DNA of 64,000 bases from Amycolatopsis cihanbeyliensis (GCF_006715045.1 NZ_VFML01000002.1:930001-994000), one strand, 5' to 3'; positions 51,951 through 60,765 are shown, numbered from the stretch's first letter. Notes: generated by a model not told the origin, from the letters alone. Translations and numbers: made by a program.

Positions 51951-52076
51951 CCCGACCTAACTCACTGTCGAGTTCACTGAGCCGATCGGCGTACAGCGGC
52001 ACCCGGCACTTAGTAGGGTGCCGATGATTCGGTGTGCGGATGGTCCGGTCGGGCCAGTGACAGGAAACGAGCGAGC

Positions 52077-53522
52077 ATGAGTTTGGCAGCACGGCGGCGT
52101 TCGAGGCTGGTCGGGTTTCTCGCCGTGGCGACCCTCGGTGTCGGCACGGCCTGCGGTGGCGAGAGCACGGAAGGCCAGGCACAGACCCCGGGTGACGTGG
52201 CGGGCCTGCCGGTCACGCACTTCGAGAGCGGGCTGAAGGCGGACGCGCCACAGCCGGACCTGGATGTCCGCAACGCCACCGACGGCGAGGAGGACCGGAT
52301 CGCCATCGCGTCGATCGCCGACGTGAGCGAGTACTGGGCACAGCAGCTCCCGGCGAACTTCCAGCAGGAGTTCGAACCGGTGCAGGAACTGCTGTCCTAC
52401 GATCCGGAGGGCAAGGACTTCCGGACCTGCGGCGCGTCGACCTCCGACGCCGCGATGAACGCGTTCTACTGCCCGCCGGAGGACCTGGTCGCCTGGGACC
52501 GCGGGCTGCTGCTGCCGCTGCTGCACGAGCGGTTCGGCCCGATGGCGATCGTGACCGTGCTGGGCCACGAGTTCGGGCACGCCGTGCAGCACCGGCTGGG
52601 GGACAAGGCGGGTATCACCGGCTCGACCAAGACGATCGTGAAGGAGCAGCAGGCCGACTGCTTCACCGGCAGCTACTTCCGCTGGATGGCCGAGGGCAGG
52701 AGCACGTATTTCGAGGTCTCCACGTCCGAGGGCCTGAACCAGGTACTCGCCTCGCTGTTCTTCATCCGGGACGAGCCGGGCCAGTCGGCGCGCTCCCGCG
52801 GCGCGCACGGCACGGCGTTCGACCGCACCTATGCCTTCCAGCTCGGCTTCGAGCAGGGCGCCGTGGAGTGCGCGGGGATCGACCAGGCGAGTATCGACGC
52901 GCGGATCACTGAGCAGCCGTTCCATCCCGGGGACAGGGAGAAGGGGGACAGCAGCCTGGACCGGGAGCTGATCGGCCACTTGCAGGAGAGCCTGGACAAG
53001 GCCTTCAAGGGCGCCGGGGTGCAGGGGCCGACGATCGTGGACGAGGGTGGTTCCTGCCCGAACGGCCCGAGCACGCCACCCGCCTCGTACTGCCCGGACA
53101 GCAACACCGTGAACATCGACCTGGCCACGCTCAGGGAACTCGCGCAGCCGGTGGACCGCAGGGCGGAGTTCAAGGGCAAGGAGACCACCGGGATGGGCGA
53201 CTTCGCCGCGCTCGCCGAGATCGCCTCGCGCTACACGCAGGGCATCCAGAAGGGAGTCGGCGCCTCACTGGAGAACGCGGGCGCGGGGCTGCGGACCTCC
53301 TGCCTGGTCGGAGCCTGGGCCGGAGCGGCGAACCGGGAGGGCGCCACACTGCGACTGTCCTCGGGCGACCTGGATGAGGCGATCGCCGAACTGCTCCAGC
53401 CGCGCAGCCTGATCGCCGCCGACCTGGAAGGCAACCAGGTGGCCAACGGGTTCGAACGCGTCGAGTCCCTGCGGGTCGGCTACCTCCAGGGCTCCGCCCC
53501 CTGCACCCAGCAGTACGGCTGA
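52077..53522 (+). CDS. Lipoprotein neutral zinc metallopeptidase (paralogue)
   Basis: A 481-residue paralogue of the preceding gene product: lipobox GTACGG, HEFGH (VLGHEFGHAVQHRLG), and EQQADCFTGSYFRWMAEG as the ADC helix. Shared segments (YCPPEDLVAWDRGLLLP and YCPAEDVIVWDRAALLP) show common ancestry, but the two have diverged considerably. The ATG follows AGGAAACGAG. A 126-bp gap separates them, so the two may have their own promoters. Confidence 0.85.
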   Translation: MSLAARRRSRLVGFLAVATLGVGTACGGESTEGQAQTPGDVAGLPVTHFESGLKADAPQPDLDVRNATDGEEDRIAIASIADVSEYWAQQLPANFQQEFEPVQELLSYDPEGKDFRTCGASTSDAAMNAFYCPPEDLVAWDRGLLLPLLHERFGPMAIVTVLGHEFGHAVQHRLGDKAGITGSTKTIVKEQQADCFTGSYFRWMAEGRSTYFEVSTSEGLNQVLASLFFIRDEPGQSARSRGAHGTAFDRTYAFQLGFEQGAVECAGIDQASIDARITEQPFHPGDREKGDSSLDRELIGHLQESLDKAFKGAGVQGPTIVDEGGSCPNGPSTPPASYCPDSNTVNIDLATLRELAQPVDRRAEFKGKETTGMGDFAALAEIASRYTQGIQKGVGASLENAGAGLRTSCLVGAWAGAANREGATLRLSSGDLDEAIAELLQPRSLIAADLEGNQVANGFERVESLRVGYLQGSAPCTQQYG

Positions 53523-53528
53523 GCCCGG

Positions 53529-54500
53529 TCAGAAGAGAGCGGAGGTGAGGTCGCGGCGGGCCTTGAGAACCCGCTCGTCGGCGGAGTCGAAAAGCTCGAA
53601 CAGGCCGACGAGGTGTTCCCTGACCTGGTTGCGCTCGTCTCCCGCGGTTCGCCGGACCGTACCGATCAGCCGGGCGAAGGCCTCGTCGACCTGGTTCTGC
53701 GCGACCTCGAAGTCGGCGGCCGCGAGCTGCGCGGCCACATCCTTCGGATCGGCGTCGGCACGCCCGACGGCCGTGGGATCGACCTCGCCTGCCCGCCGCA
53801 TGAACCGCACCTGCGCCAGCGCGGCCTTCGCCTGCTCGTTGGCCGGCTCGGCATCGAGAATGCGCTGGTAGGCGTCCTCGGCGGCGGTGAAGTCACCGCG
53901 GTCGAGCGCTTCCTCGGCCTCGGTGAAACGCGGGTCCTCCTCCGGCTGCTGCTCGGCCTCGGCACCCTCCTGCTGGGCCTGGCCCGCGCCGGGCAGCTTG
54001 TCCTTCAGCGCGTCCAGCAGCGAGTCCAGCCACTGCCGGATCTTCGGCTCGGGCAGCGCGCCGGAGAAGGCATCCACCGGCTGCCCGCCCGCGATCGCCA
54101 CGACCGTGGGGATGGACTGCACACCGAACAGCTGCGAGACCCGCGGATTGGCGTCGACGTCGATCTTGGCGAGCACCCAGGCGCCGCCCGACTCGGTGGC
54201 GAGCTTCTCCAGCACCGGGCTGAGCTGCTTACACGGTCCGCACCACTCCGCCCAGAGATCGACTACGACCAGCTGTTGCATCGAACGCTCGACGATCTCG
54301 GCCTGGAACGTGGCCTCGGTGACGTCGATGACCGAAGGACCACCCGCCGCCGGCTGTTGCCCCTGCGCGGTGGGCCCTCCGGGACTCGGCCGCTGCCGCG
54401 TGGTGTCCGCGCGCGACTTGAGTCCGGACAGGTCGACCGCACCGGAGAGCGCGGCTGAGGTGGTTGCTGACTTGCCTGCTGATCCGCGTGGGTGTGTCAC
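53529..54500 (-). CDS. Thioredoxin-TPR chaperone-like protein (CnoX/YbbN type)
   Basis: A 323-residue protein with a thioredoxin domain (~55-165; active site WCGPC in [15 protein letters not shown]) and C-terminal TPR-like helices (~195-320: [22 protein letters not shown] in its first part). This is the CnoX/YbbN architecture of redox chaperones that protect proteins from oxidative damage. Unlike E. coli YbbN it keeps both Cys residues. GTG 54500 is chosen as the likely start; the frame extends to 54626. It converges with the zinc peptidase. Confidence 0.9.
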   Translation of the reverse strand: MTHPRGSAGKSATTSAALSGAVDLSGLKSRADTTRQRPSPGGPTAQGQQPAAGGPSVIDVTEATFQAEIVERSMQQLVVVDLWAEWCGPCKQLSPVLEKLATESGGAWVLAKIDVDANPRVSQLFGVQSIPTVVAIAGGQPVDAFSGALPEPKIRQWLDSLLDALKDKLPGAGQAQQEGAEAEQQPEEDPRFTEAEEALDRGDFTAAEDAYQRILDAEPANEQAKAALAQVRFMRRAGEVDPTAVGRADADPKDVAAQLAAADFEVAQNQVDEAFARLIGTVRRTAGDERNQVREHLVGLFELFDSADERVLKARRDLTSALF

Positions 54501-54653
54501 GACTCCATCCTGGCATGGGACAGCTGATGCTTCACCGCTGGTCGCCCCTGCTCGCTCGGGCCCGGCGTTCACTCGCGATGGTGCACCAGTCACCGGTAGC
54601 AGTCCACCCTCACCCGAGCGGGTCAACCGGGACCGCCGAACACGCCCATGTGG

Positions 54654-54669
54654 TCGAACGTATGTTCTA
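54654..54669 (+). promoter_or_regulatory. LexA (SOS) box-like site
   Basis: TCGAACGTATGTTCTA matches TCGAAC-N4-GTTCGA at 11 of 12 defined positions. It lies 59 bp before the TTG start of a 70-residue gene of unknown function and would cover its promoter. Confidence 0.55.
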
Positions 54670-54727
54670 CTGAGGATGATCGGCTGATCCAGTAGGGGGA
54701 CAAGAAACCAGCAACAGGAGGCGGGAG

Positions 54728-54940
54728 TTGGCGTACAAGATCACGCATCGAACGACCGGAAGGGAACTGCGCTTCCCCAACCGGGCCGCGGCCGAGTCGT
54801 ACATCGAGCGGCACGGCGGCGGGCTCGGCAACTGGGACATCACCACCGCCCCCGGCAGGGATCCCGCGTGGGGCCTGCCCGCCGCGATGTTGCCCGGCGG
54901 CGCCCCGAAGCGGCGCGCTAACCGCCGCACGCACGGCTGA
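54728..54940 (+). CDS. Small basic protein of unknown function, possible SOS gene
   Basis: A 70-residue protein ([20 protein letters not shown] start, [16 protein letters not shown] centre, Arg-rich end). The TTG start is supported by AGGAGGCGGGAG just upstream. No domain is recognised; the first half resembles a small beta-alpha fold with a conserved Trp, and the C-terminus is basic. It is monocistronic, with a LexA-box-like site upstream and a hairpin downstream, a complete transcription unit. Confidence 0.65.
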   Translation: MAYKITHRTTGRELRFPNRAAAESYIERHGGGLGNWDITTAPGRDPAWGLPAAMLPGGAPKRRANRRTHG

Positions 54941-54952
54941 GCACGGCGCCTT

Positions 54953-54968
54953 AACCCGCGGTCGGGTT
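54953..54968 (+). terminator. Hairpin after the small gene
   Basis: AACCCG-CGGT-CGGGTT forms a 6-bp stem 12 bp after the stop of the 70-residue gene, followed by ATT. The remaining stretch to 55086 shows no gene. Confidence 0.55.
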
Positions 54969-55086
54969 ATTCAGGTCCGCAATACGTGTCACCAGTGCGG
55001 TGACCTGCAACGACCGCTCGCACGGGCCTGGCGGCCCGCGGTCGCTGGGTCGTTCTGAACAACCCTCACGGGCTCGGCGCGCATGG

Positions 55087-55386
55087 CTACTCGGCCAGAC
55101 GACGTTCGACGCGGTCCACCTTGGCCTCGAGTTGGCCGTCGTAGCCGGGCCGGATATCGGCCTTGAGGACGAGGCCCACGCGCGTCGAGCCCTCCCCCGC
55201 GGCCGCAACGGCCCGCTTGACCACGTCCATCACCTCGTCCCACTCGCCCTCGATGTTGGTGAACATCGCGTTGGTCGAATTGGGCAGCCCGGACTCGCGG
55301 ACGACCCGCACCGCGCGGGCCACCGCGTCACTGACCCCGCCGTCGGCATGCTGACCGGACGGGCTGACGCTGAATGCGACGATCAT
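55087..55386 (-). CDS. MTH1187-family thiamine-binding protein
   Basis: A 99-residue protein of the MTH1187/YkoF-like family (VAFSVSPSGQ start, TNAMFTNIEGEWDEVMDVVKRA). Members have been shown to bind thiamine or its pyrimidine; exact cellular role is unclear. It is divergent from a MarR gene with 90 bp between, so the MarR protein may control it. Confidence 0.88.
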   Translation of the reverse strand: MIVAFSVSPSGQHADGGVSDAVARAVRVVRESGLPNSTNAMFTNIEGEWDEVMDVVKRAVAAAGEGSTRVGLVLKADIRPGYDGQLEAKVDRVERRLAE

Positions 55387-55447
55387 CTACTGCTCCTCGG
55401 TGCCGGCATGGATGGGTCGGGTTTCGCGCACCACCCTGCCCCAGCTC

Positions 55448-55459
55448 GCGGATATCCGC
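55448..55459. promoter_or_regulatory. Palindrome in the MarR promoter region
   Basis: GCGGATATCCGC is a perfect 12-bp palindrome 17 bp before the MarR start, near a second GATATCC copy. It is placed as an autoregulatory operator. Confidence 0.4.
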
Positions 55460-55476
55460 TGGTAATTTCGATATCC

Positions 55477-55977
55477 ATGAACCGCCCGCTGCCATTCGAC
55501 CCGATCGCCCGCGCCGCCCAGCTGTGGGACGAGCGCATCGGCCCCTCCGACACCATGGCTGCGGTGACCGGAATCATGCGTGTCCAGCAGATCATCCAAT
55601 CCGCCGTGGACAACGCCTTGAAGCCGCACGGACTCACCTTCGCCCGTTACGAGGCGCTGGTACTGCTCACCTTCGCCCGCAGGTCCAGCCTGCCGATGCG
55701 GGTGATGGGCGAACGCCTGCAGTTGCACCCGACCAGCGTGACCAACATCGTCGACCGGCTGGAGAAGGACAGTCTGGTCAAACGGATGCCGCACCCGACC
55801 GATCGCCGGACGACCCTGGTCGAGATCACCGAGGACGGCAGGAGCCGGCACCGGCAGGCCACGACCGCGGTGACCGAGATCGACTTCGGCCTGCGCGGCC
55901 TCACCTCCCGGCAGACGGTTCAACTCACCGAACTGCTCACCAGGATCCGCAAGGCCGCGGGCGACTTCACCGGGTAG
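55477..55977 (+). CDS. MarR-family regulator
   Basis: A 166-residue winged-helix protein with HTH LPMRVMGERLQLHPTSVTNI and the wing PHPTDRRTTLVEIT. Its N-terminal helix is longer than usual. It is divergent from the thiamine-binding protein gene and converges with DUF3817 (4-bp gap). The ligand is unknown. Confidence 0.9.
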   Translation: MNRPLPFDPIARAAQLWDERIGPSDTMAAVTGIMRVQQIIQSAVDNALKPHGLTFARYEALVLLTFARRSSLPMRVMGERLQLHPTSVTNIVDRLEKDSLVKRMPHPTDRRTTLVEITEDGRSRHRQATTAVTEIDFGLRGLTSRQTVQLTELLTRIRKAAGDFTG

Positions 55978-55981
55978 GCGG

Positions 55982-56350
55982 TCAGGCTCGCGCGGGCTCG
56001 GCCAGGTCCGTGACGAACAGGCCCGTACCACCCCGCAGATGCCGCCCGGGACCGTCCAACTTGCCGGAGCGCAGCGCCCACTTCTCGAAGGCCCAGGTGA
56101 ACAGCGGCGGGATGCTGGCAAGCAGCGCCAGCAGCAGGGTGCGCGGGCGCCAACCGAGCGACCGGAACACCGCGAGGGTGACCAGTACATAGAGGACGAA
56201 CATCACGCCGTGCACCATGCCGAGCACGGGAACGCCACCCTCACCGAACTCCACGACATACTTGAGGAACATCCCGACGAGCAGACCCGCCCAGGAGAAC
56301 GCCTCGGCGACGGCGACGACACGGAACACGACAGCGGCCTTACCGGACAC
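55982..56350 (-). CDS. DUF3817 integral membrane protein
   Basis: A 122-residue membrane protein with three predicted helices, matching DUF3817 (FRVVAVAEAFSWAGLLVGMFLKY, then VLGMVHGVMFVLYVLVTLAV). Function unknown; widely conserved in actinobacteria. The GTG at 56350 has a strong GAGGAGGAAG site. A rho-independent terminator-like hairpin directly upstream on the same strand isolates or attenuates it. Confidence 0.85.
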   Translation of the reverse strand: MSGKAAVVFRVVAVAEAFSWAGLLVGMFLKYVVEFGEGGVPVLGMVHGVMFVLYVLVTLAVFRSLGWRPRTLLLALLASIPPLFTWAFEKWALRSGKLDGPGRHLRGGTGLFVTDLAEPARA

Positions 56351-56373
56351 GCTTCCTCCTCGTACTCGCGCAC

Positions 56374-56399
56374 AAAAAACGCCCGACAGCGGACGGGCG
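56374..56399 (-). terminator. Minus-strand terminator-like hairpin upstream of DUF3817
   Basis: On the minus strand CGCCCG-TCCGCTGT-CGGGCG is followed directly by TTTTTT (A tract on plus, 56374-56379). It lies about 30 bp before the DUF3817 start. It would stop transcripts from upstream, or act as an attenuator in the gene's own leader. Confidence 0.65.
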
Positions 56400-56495
56400 A
56401 TACTCCCGTCTACGTCAACTACGCTGTCGGACGCTGTGATACCAGTGTGCGCCGTGATCGGGCTCACCGGAACACCGGGGTGCCCGTGATCACGC

Positions 56496-56684
56496 TCACC
56501 GCTCCCGGCGGAAGACCTTCGCCGCCGGCGTCCCGGCCGTGTCCGCGAGACCGACCGGCTCGAGTATCTCGTCCACTCTGGACGGATCAGTGCCGTAGCG
56601 CGCACCGAAGGTCTCCGGCCGCTCACGGGCGGTGAGCTTCCCGAGGAAGGGCGAGACACGAGCAGGCGCCGCACGGCAGGACAC
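56496..56684 (-). other. Possible small gene or C-terminal remnant
   Basis: A minus-strand frame reads LTARERPETFGARYGTDPSR and EILEPVGLADTAGT before a TGA at 56496, with good third-position G+C. Only a GTG at 56684 is available as a start, giving 62 residues, and no family is recognised. It may be the tail of a lost gene. Confidence 0.25.
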
Positions 56685-56691
56685 CAGCGTT

Positions 56692-56703
56692 GACAACCTT
56701 GTC
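56692..56703. promoter_or_regulatory. LacI operator-like site 1
   Basis: GACAACCTTGTC, a 12-bp near-palindrome (one central mismatch) about 115 bp before the lacI-type start. It is similar to sites at 56817 and 60732. Confidence 0.5.
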
Positions 56704-56814
56704 GTCCGCTGGCCCGAACGAGGGCCGGAACGTAACGAAACGGACGCGATTGTCGGGCTGACTCCCCAACGAGCATTGACATCGACGGAACGCTGGTGTC
56801 CAATCTCCGCCACT

Positions 56815-57870
56815 ATGACAACGTTGTCTCCGAGTGACCGCTCCGGCGCCCACAAGGCCACGAGTCGCCGGGCGACGATGAGCGACGTGGCCAGGCTGGC
56901 CGGGGTCAGCATCAAGACGGTGTCCCGGGTGGTCAACGACGAACCCGCGGTACACCCGGACACCGCGGAGCGGGTCGTCGCGGCCATCGAGCAGCTCGGT
57001 TTCCGGCGCAATCTCGGTGCTCGCAACCTGCGCAGGGGCTCCACCACCGGCACGGTGGGGCTGATCGTCGAGGACGTGGGCAACCCCTTCTACTCCGAGC
57101 TCAACCGCGCCGTGGAGCGCACCGCCGCCGCGTTCGGCAGGCAGGTGCTCACCGGCTCCTCCGACGAGAACCGCGATCGCGAGCGGGAGCTGGCGCTGGA
57201 GTTCTGCTCCCGCAGGGTGGACGGCATGCTGATCGTCCCCGCGGGGATGCAGCACGGTTACCTGGTGCCGGAGATGCGCGCGGGCACCCCGGTGGTGTTC
57301 ATCGACCGTCCTGCGGGTGACATCGTGGCCGACACCGTGCTGGTGGACAACCTCGGCGGCACCGTGGAGGCGGTCACCCACCTCGCCTCCTTCGGCCATC
57401 GCCGGATCGCCTTCCTCGCCGACAGCCCGAACATCTTCACCGCGGGCGAGCGCCTTCGCGGCTTCCGGGAGGGCTGCGCGCGCGCCGGCATCCCGTTCGA
57501 CGAGCGGCTGGTGGTGATGCGCACGCCGACCGAACAGAACGTCGGCGAGGCGGTACGTCGCCTGCTCGATGGCCCGGACGCGGCCACGGCGGTGGTCGCG
57601 GGCAACAACCGGGCCACCGTGCACCTGCTGCGCGCGCTCGCGCACGCCGAGGGCCCGCGCCCGGCGGTGGTCGGCTTCGACGACTTCGAGCTCGCCGACC
57701 TGCTCGACCCACCGGTCACGGTGATCGCGCACGACGTCGGCGCGCTCGGCGAGTCGGCGGCCGAACTCCTGTTCGCCCGCTTGCAAGGAGATCAGTCCAC
57801 CCCGAGAAAGGTAGTCCTGCCCGTGCGTCTGGTAGCCCGCGGTTCCGGTGAGGTGCGACCGAGTGCGTAG
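56815..57870 (+). CDS. LacI-family sugar-operon repressor
   Basis: A 351-residue repressor. HTH at ~22-75 (MSDVARLAGVSIKTVSRVVN), hinge, and a periplasmic-binding-protein-like sugar domain (VGLIVEDVGNPFYSEL to VGFDDFELADLL). It leads the operon with manA and a sugar ABC transporter. ATG 56815 overlaps an operator-like palindrome; a start at ATG 56878 (MSDVAR) is also possible and would leave the palindrome in the promoter. Sites of the same form occur upstream and before the binding-protein gene, so it probably represses the whole operon. The inducer is not known, likely a hexose or its phosphate. Confidence 0.9.
   Translation: MTTLSPSDRSGAHKATSRRATMSDVARLAGVSIKTVSRVVNDEPAVHPDTAERVVAAIEQLGFRRNLGARNLRRGSTTGTVGLIVEDVGNPFYSELNRAVERTAAAFGRQVLTGSSDENRDRERELALEFCSRRVDGMLIVPAGMQHGYLVPEMRAGTPVVFIDRPAGDIVADTVLVDNLGGTVEAVTHLASFGHRRIAFLADSPNIFTAGERLRGFREGCARAGIPFDERLVVMRTPTEQNVGEAVRRLLDGPDAATAVVAGNNRATVHLLRALAHAEGPRPAVVGFDDFELADLLDPPVTVIAHDVGALGESAAELLFARLQGDQSTPRKVVLPVRLVARGSGEVRPSA
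56817..56828. promoter_or_regulatory. LacI operator-like site 2 at the gene start
   Basis: GACAACGTTGTC is a perfect 12-bp palindrome overlapping the first ATG of the lacI-type gene. Together with 56692 it would allow looping-type autoregulation. Confidence 0.55.
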
Positions 57871-58909
57871 TTCCCTCGAACCGGTCGCCCTTCCGGCGAA
57901 CCAGCCGCCGCAGTTCTACCGTGGCGGTGAGGCGATCGCGGCGCTGCGCGGCGCGGACGGGGATCCGCGGGCGTTCGGGCCTGAGGACTGGGTCGCTTCC
58001 ACCACGAGCCTGTTCGGCCAGGGCACGGCGGGGCTGAGCCGATTGCCCGACGGTCGCTGGCTACGGGACGCGGTACGCGCCGACCCCGAAGGCTGGCTCG
58101 GCGCCGAACACGCGGCCGCCTTCGCCGGCTCCACGGCGTTGCTGGTGAAACTGCTGGACGCCGGGCAGCGGCTGCCGGTGCACTTCCACCCCTCGGATGC
58201 CTTCGCCCGGCGGCATTTCGACTCGCACTTCGGCAAGGCCGAGGCCTGGATCGTCATCGGTACCGCCGGCGAGGACCCGCGCGTGCACGCCGGGTTCCGG
58301 CAGGCCCACGGCGTGGCGGAGATCGAGGAATGGGTTCGTACCCAGGACTCCCCCACCATGCTCGACGCGTTGAACAGCGTGCCGGTCCGGCCGGGGGACA
58401 CGGTGTACATCCCCGCGGGTCTACCGCACGCCATCGGTTCCGGCGTCTTCGTCGTGGAGCTACAGCAACCGACCGACTTCTCCCTCACCCTGGAATGGCG
58501 GGACTTCCTCGCCGGCCCGGACAAGGGTCATCTCGGGCTCGGTTTCGCCACCGCGCTGGAGGCGCTGGACACCTCGGCGTGGGACGCGCGGCGGCTGGAC
58601 ACCCTGATCAGGCGTACCGGCGCCGAGCAGGAGACCACGGTGAACCTGCTGGCGGGCAGGGCTTCCCGTTACTTCCGTGCCGAGCAGCTCCGGCCGCGCG
58701 GCGCACTGGCCCTCGACCCCTCGTTCGCGGTGCTGGTGGTGCTGGAGGGAAGCGGCGTGCTGCGCACCGAGCGCGGCGGCAAGCAGGAGCTCGCACGCGG
58801 GGACACCCTGGTCGTGCCGCACGGGGCAGGGGAAACCGAAGTGGAGGGTGAACTGACGGTGATCCGCTGCCGCCCACCCGCACCGGGTAAGGAGAAAACC
58901 GATGGCTGA
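57863..58909 (+). CDS. manA: Class I mannose-6-phosphate isomerase-like protein
   Basis: Type I phosphomannose isomerase of 348 residues, interconverting mannose 6-phosphate and fructose 6-phosphate. Zinc ligands: HFHP (RLPVHFHPSD), Glu of GKAEAWIVI and His of GLPHAIG. The GTG at 57863 follows GAGG and overlaps the lacI stop; GTG 57848 is an alternative. It is 8 bp overlapped with the ABC ATPase downstream. Placed with a LacI regulator and a sugar importer, it presumably channels imported mannose or fructose. Confidence 0.85.
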   Translation: MRSSLEPVALPANQPPQFYRGGEAIAALRGADGDPRAFGPEDWVASTTSLFGQGTAGLSRLPDGRWLRDAVRADPEGWLGAEHAAAFAGSTALLVKLLDAGQRLPVHFHPSDAFARRHFDSHFGKAEAWIVIGTAGEDPRVHAGFRQAHGVAEIEEWVRTQDSPTMLDALNSVPVRPGDTVYIPAGLPHAIGSGVFVVELQQPTDFSLTLEWRDFLAGPDKGHLGLGFATALEALDTSAWDARRLDTLIRRTGAEQETTVNLLAGRASRYFRAEQLRPRGALALDPSFAVLVVLEGSGVLRTERGGKQELARGDTLVVPHGAGETEVEGELTVIRCRPPAPGKEKTDG

Positions 58910-59669
58910 CAACGGCTTGCTGGAGGCACGGGACCTGGTCAAGACCTACGGTTCGGTCGAGGCATTGCGCGGCGCTTCGTTCCAGGCCAAGCCGGGTGAG
59001 GTGACCGCACTCATCGGGGACAACGGTGCCGGGAAATCCACATTGGTCAAATGCCTCTCCGGTGCGGAACGACCGGATTCCGGGAGCATCCTGCTGGACG
59101 GTGCCGAGATCGAGCTGGACTCGCCGACCGCGGCCCGCGGGCTCGGGATCGAGACGGTCTACCAGGACCTCGCGGTGGCACCGGAGCTGGATCCCGCCGC
59201 GAACCTCTTCCTGGGCAGGGAGGTGTATCGCAAGGGGCTGCTCGGCAAGCTCGGCATGCTGGACAAGGCCGAGATGCGCAGGCGTGCCGTCGAGGAGTTC
59301 GCCCGGCTCGGCGTGACACTGCAGAACACGGATGTGCCGATCGGCTCGCTGTCCGGCGGGCAACGGCAGAGCGTGGCGGTCGCCCGCTCGGTGGTGTGGG
59401 CCAGCAAGGTCGTGTTCATGGACGAGCCCACCGCGGCGCTGGGCGTCCTGCAACGAGAGCGGGTGCTGGACGTGGTCCGCAGGGTGCGGGACGAGGGCAT
59501 CGCGGTGGTGTTGATCAGCCACAACATGCCCGAGGTGCTCTCGGTGGCCGACCGGGTCGAGGTGCTGCGCCTCGGCGCCAGGGTGGCGCGGTTCACCGCG
59601 AAGGACACCAAACTCGAGGACCTCGTCGCCGCCATGACCGGCGCGCTCACGCAGGAGGAAGCAGCGTGA
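58902..59669 (+). CDS. Sugar ABC transporter ATP-binding protein
   Basis: A 255-residue single-domain ABC ATPase of the carbohydrate uptake 2 (CUT2)/FrcA type. Walker A GDNGAGKS (~38-45), signature SLSGGQRQSV, Walker B VVFMDEPTAALG and switch His in SHNMPEV. A single nucleotide-binding domain (not the doubled RbsA form) resembles FrcA of fructose importers. It overlaps both neighbours (ATGGCTGA and GTGA). Confidence 0.92.
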   Translation: MADNGLLEARDLVKTYGSVEALRGASFQAKPGEVTALIGDNGAGKSTLVKCLSGAERPDSGSILLDGAEIELDSPTAARGLGIETVYQDLAVAPELDPAANLFLGREVYRKGLLGKLGMLDKAEMRRRAVEEFARLGVTLQNTDVPIGSLSGGQRQSVAVARSVVWASKVVFMDEPTAALGVLQRERVLDVVRRVRDEGIAVVLISHNMPEVLSVADRVEVLRLGARVARFTAKDTKLEDLVAAMTGALTQEEAA

Positions 59670-60715
59670 CCAGCACGAAGGAAACACCGCCCACAGTGGA
59701 CGAGTTCCCGGGCATCGGCAAACGCTCGCTGCGCGCCAAGATGCTGTCCAGCAACACTTTCTGGATCTTCCTGGTGCTGCTCGCCTTGCTGGTGGTGTTC
59801 AGCCTGCTCCGGCCGAACGTCTTCCCCACCTTCCAGAACGCGCAGTTGCTGCTGATCGAGACCTCGGTGCTGCTGGTACTCGCGGTGGGGATGACGTTCG
59901 TGATCACCACGGCGGGCATCGACCTCTCGGTGGGCTCGGTGCTGATCTTCTCCGGGATGGTCGCGGCCAAGACCATGGAGTGGCTCAGCCCGAACGGTGA
60001 CGCCACGAACGCGGGCTGGGGCGTGATCAGCGTCGGGCTGGTCACCGGCGTGCTGGCCGGTGCCGCCTGGGGGCTGATCAACGGCGCGCTGGTGGCGCTG
60101 GCCAAGATCCCGCCGCTGATCGTCACCCTGGGGACGATGGGGGCCGCGCTGGGTGCGGCGAACCTGCTCAACGGCGGCTCGGATATCAACACCGTGCCGA
60201 GGGAGCTGAACCAGACGCTCGGCTACGGGACCTCGCTCGGCGTGGTGCCCAACATCGTGCTGGTCGCGGTGATCATCACGGTGATCGGCGCCTGGCTGCT
60301 GCACACCACCCGCTACGGCCGCTACACCTACGCGATCGGCTCCAACCGTGAGGCGGCCCGGCGTTCCGGGATCGGGGTCACCAGGCACCTGCTGACGGTG
60401 TACCTGCTGACCGGGTTCCTCGCCGGGATCGCCGGGTTCATGTCCCTGGCGTACTACGCCTCCACCACCATCGCCGCGCACACCCTGGACAACCTGGACG
60501 CGATCTCCGCCGTGGTGCTCGGCGGTACCAGCCTGTTCGGCGGGGTCGGCTCGATGATCGGCACGGTGATCGGGGTGTTCATCCCGGCAGTGTTGACCAA
60601 GGGTTTCAACATCGTCGGGGTACAGGACTTCTGGCAGCAGATCGCGCTCGGTGCGGTGCTGATCGCCGCGGTCTGGTTCGACCAGCAGCGCAGGCGGGCC
60701 CGCAACAGCCGGTGA
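59666..60715 (+). CDS. Sugar ABC transporter permease (CUT2)
   Basis: A 349-residue membrane permease with about ten helices, of the RbsC/FrcC type. The family motif is AIGSNREAARRSGI (cytoplasmic loop contacting the ATPase), and the PPLIVTLGTMGAALG helix is typical. GTG 59666 overlaps the ATPase stop. It forms a homodimer with the adjacent ATPase and binding lipoprotein in monosaccharide import. Confidence 0.92.
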   Translation: MTSTKETPPTVDEFPGIGKRSLRAKMLSSNTFWIFLVLLALLVVFSLLRPNVFPTFQNAQLLLIETSVLLVLAVGMTFVITTAGIDLSVGSVLIFSGMVAAKTMEWLSPNGDATNAGWGVISVGLVTGVLAGAAWGLINGALVALAKIPPLIVTLGTMGAALGAANLLNGGSDINTVPRELNQTLGYGTSLGVVPNIVLVAVIITVIGAWLLHTTRYGRYTYAIGSNREAARRSGIGVTRHLLTVYLLTGFLAGIAGFMSLAYYASTTIAAHTLDNLDAISAVVLGGTSLFGGVGSMIGTVIGVFIPAVLTKGFNIVGVQDFWQQIALGAVLIAAVWFDQQRRRARNSR

Positions 60716-60731
60716 GATTTTTCCGGGGGAT

Positions 60732-60743
60732 GACAACGATGTC
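60732..60743. promoter_or_regulatory. LacI operator-like site 3 before the binding-protein gene
   Basis: GACAACGATGTC, matching GACAAC-N2-TGTC-type sites at 56692 and 56817 in sequence and length (9 of 12 or better), 23 bp before the binding-protein start. It could let the LacI protein control the 3' gene separately. Confidence 0.5.
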
Positions 60744-60765
60744 GACGGAAACAAATGAGGTCACT

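Larger units (their letters stand above)
56400..56814. other. Intergenic region with a minus-strand remnant and a hairpin
   Basis: The stretch between DUF3817 and lacI-type genes holds a hairpin at about 56453-56494 (CACCGG/CCGGGGTG core within CGTGATC/GATCACG arms), a possible small minus-strand gene tail ending at 56496, and an operator-like site at 56692. The lacI promoter should lie in the last 120 bp, which contains TTGACA at 56777 and similar hexamers. Confidence 0.4.
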
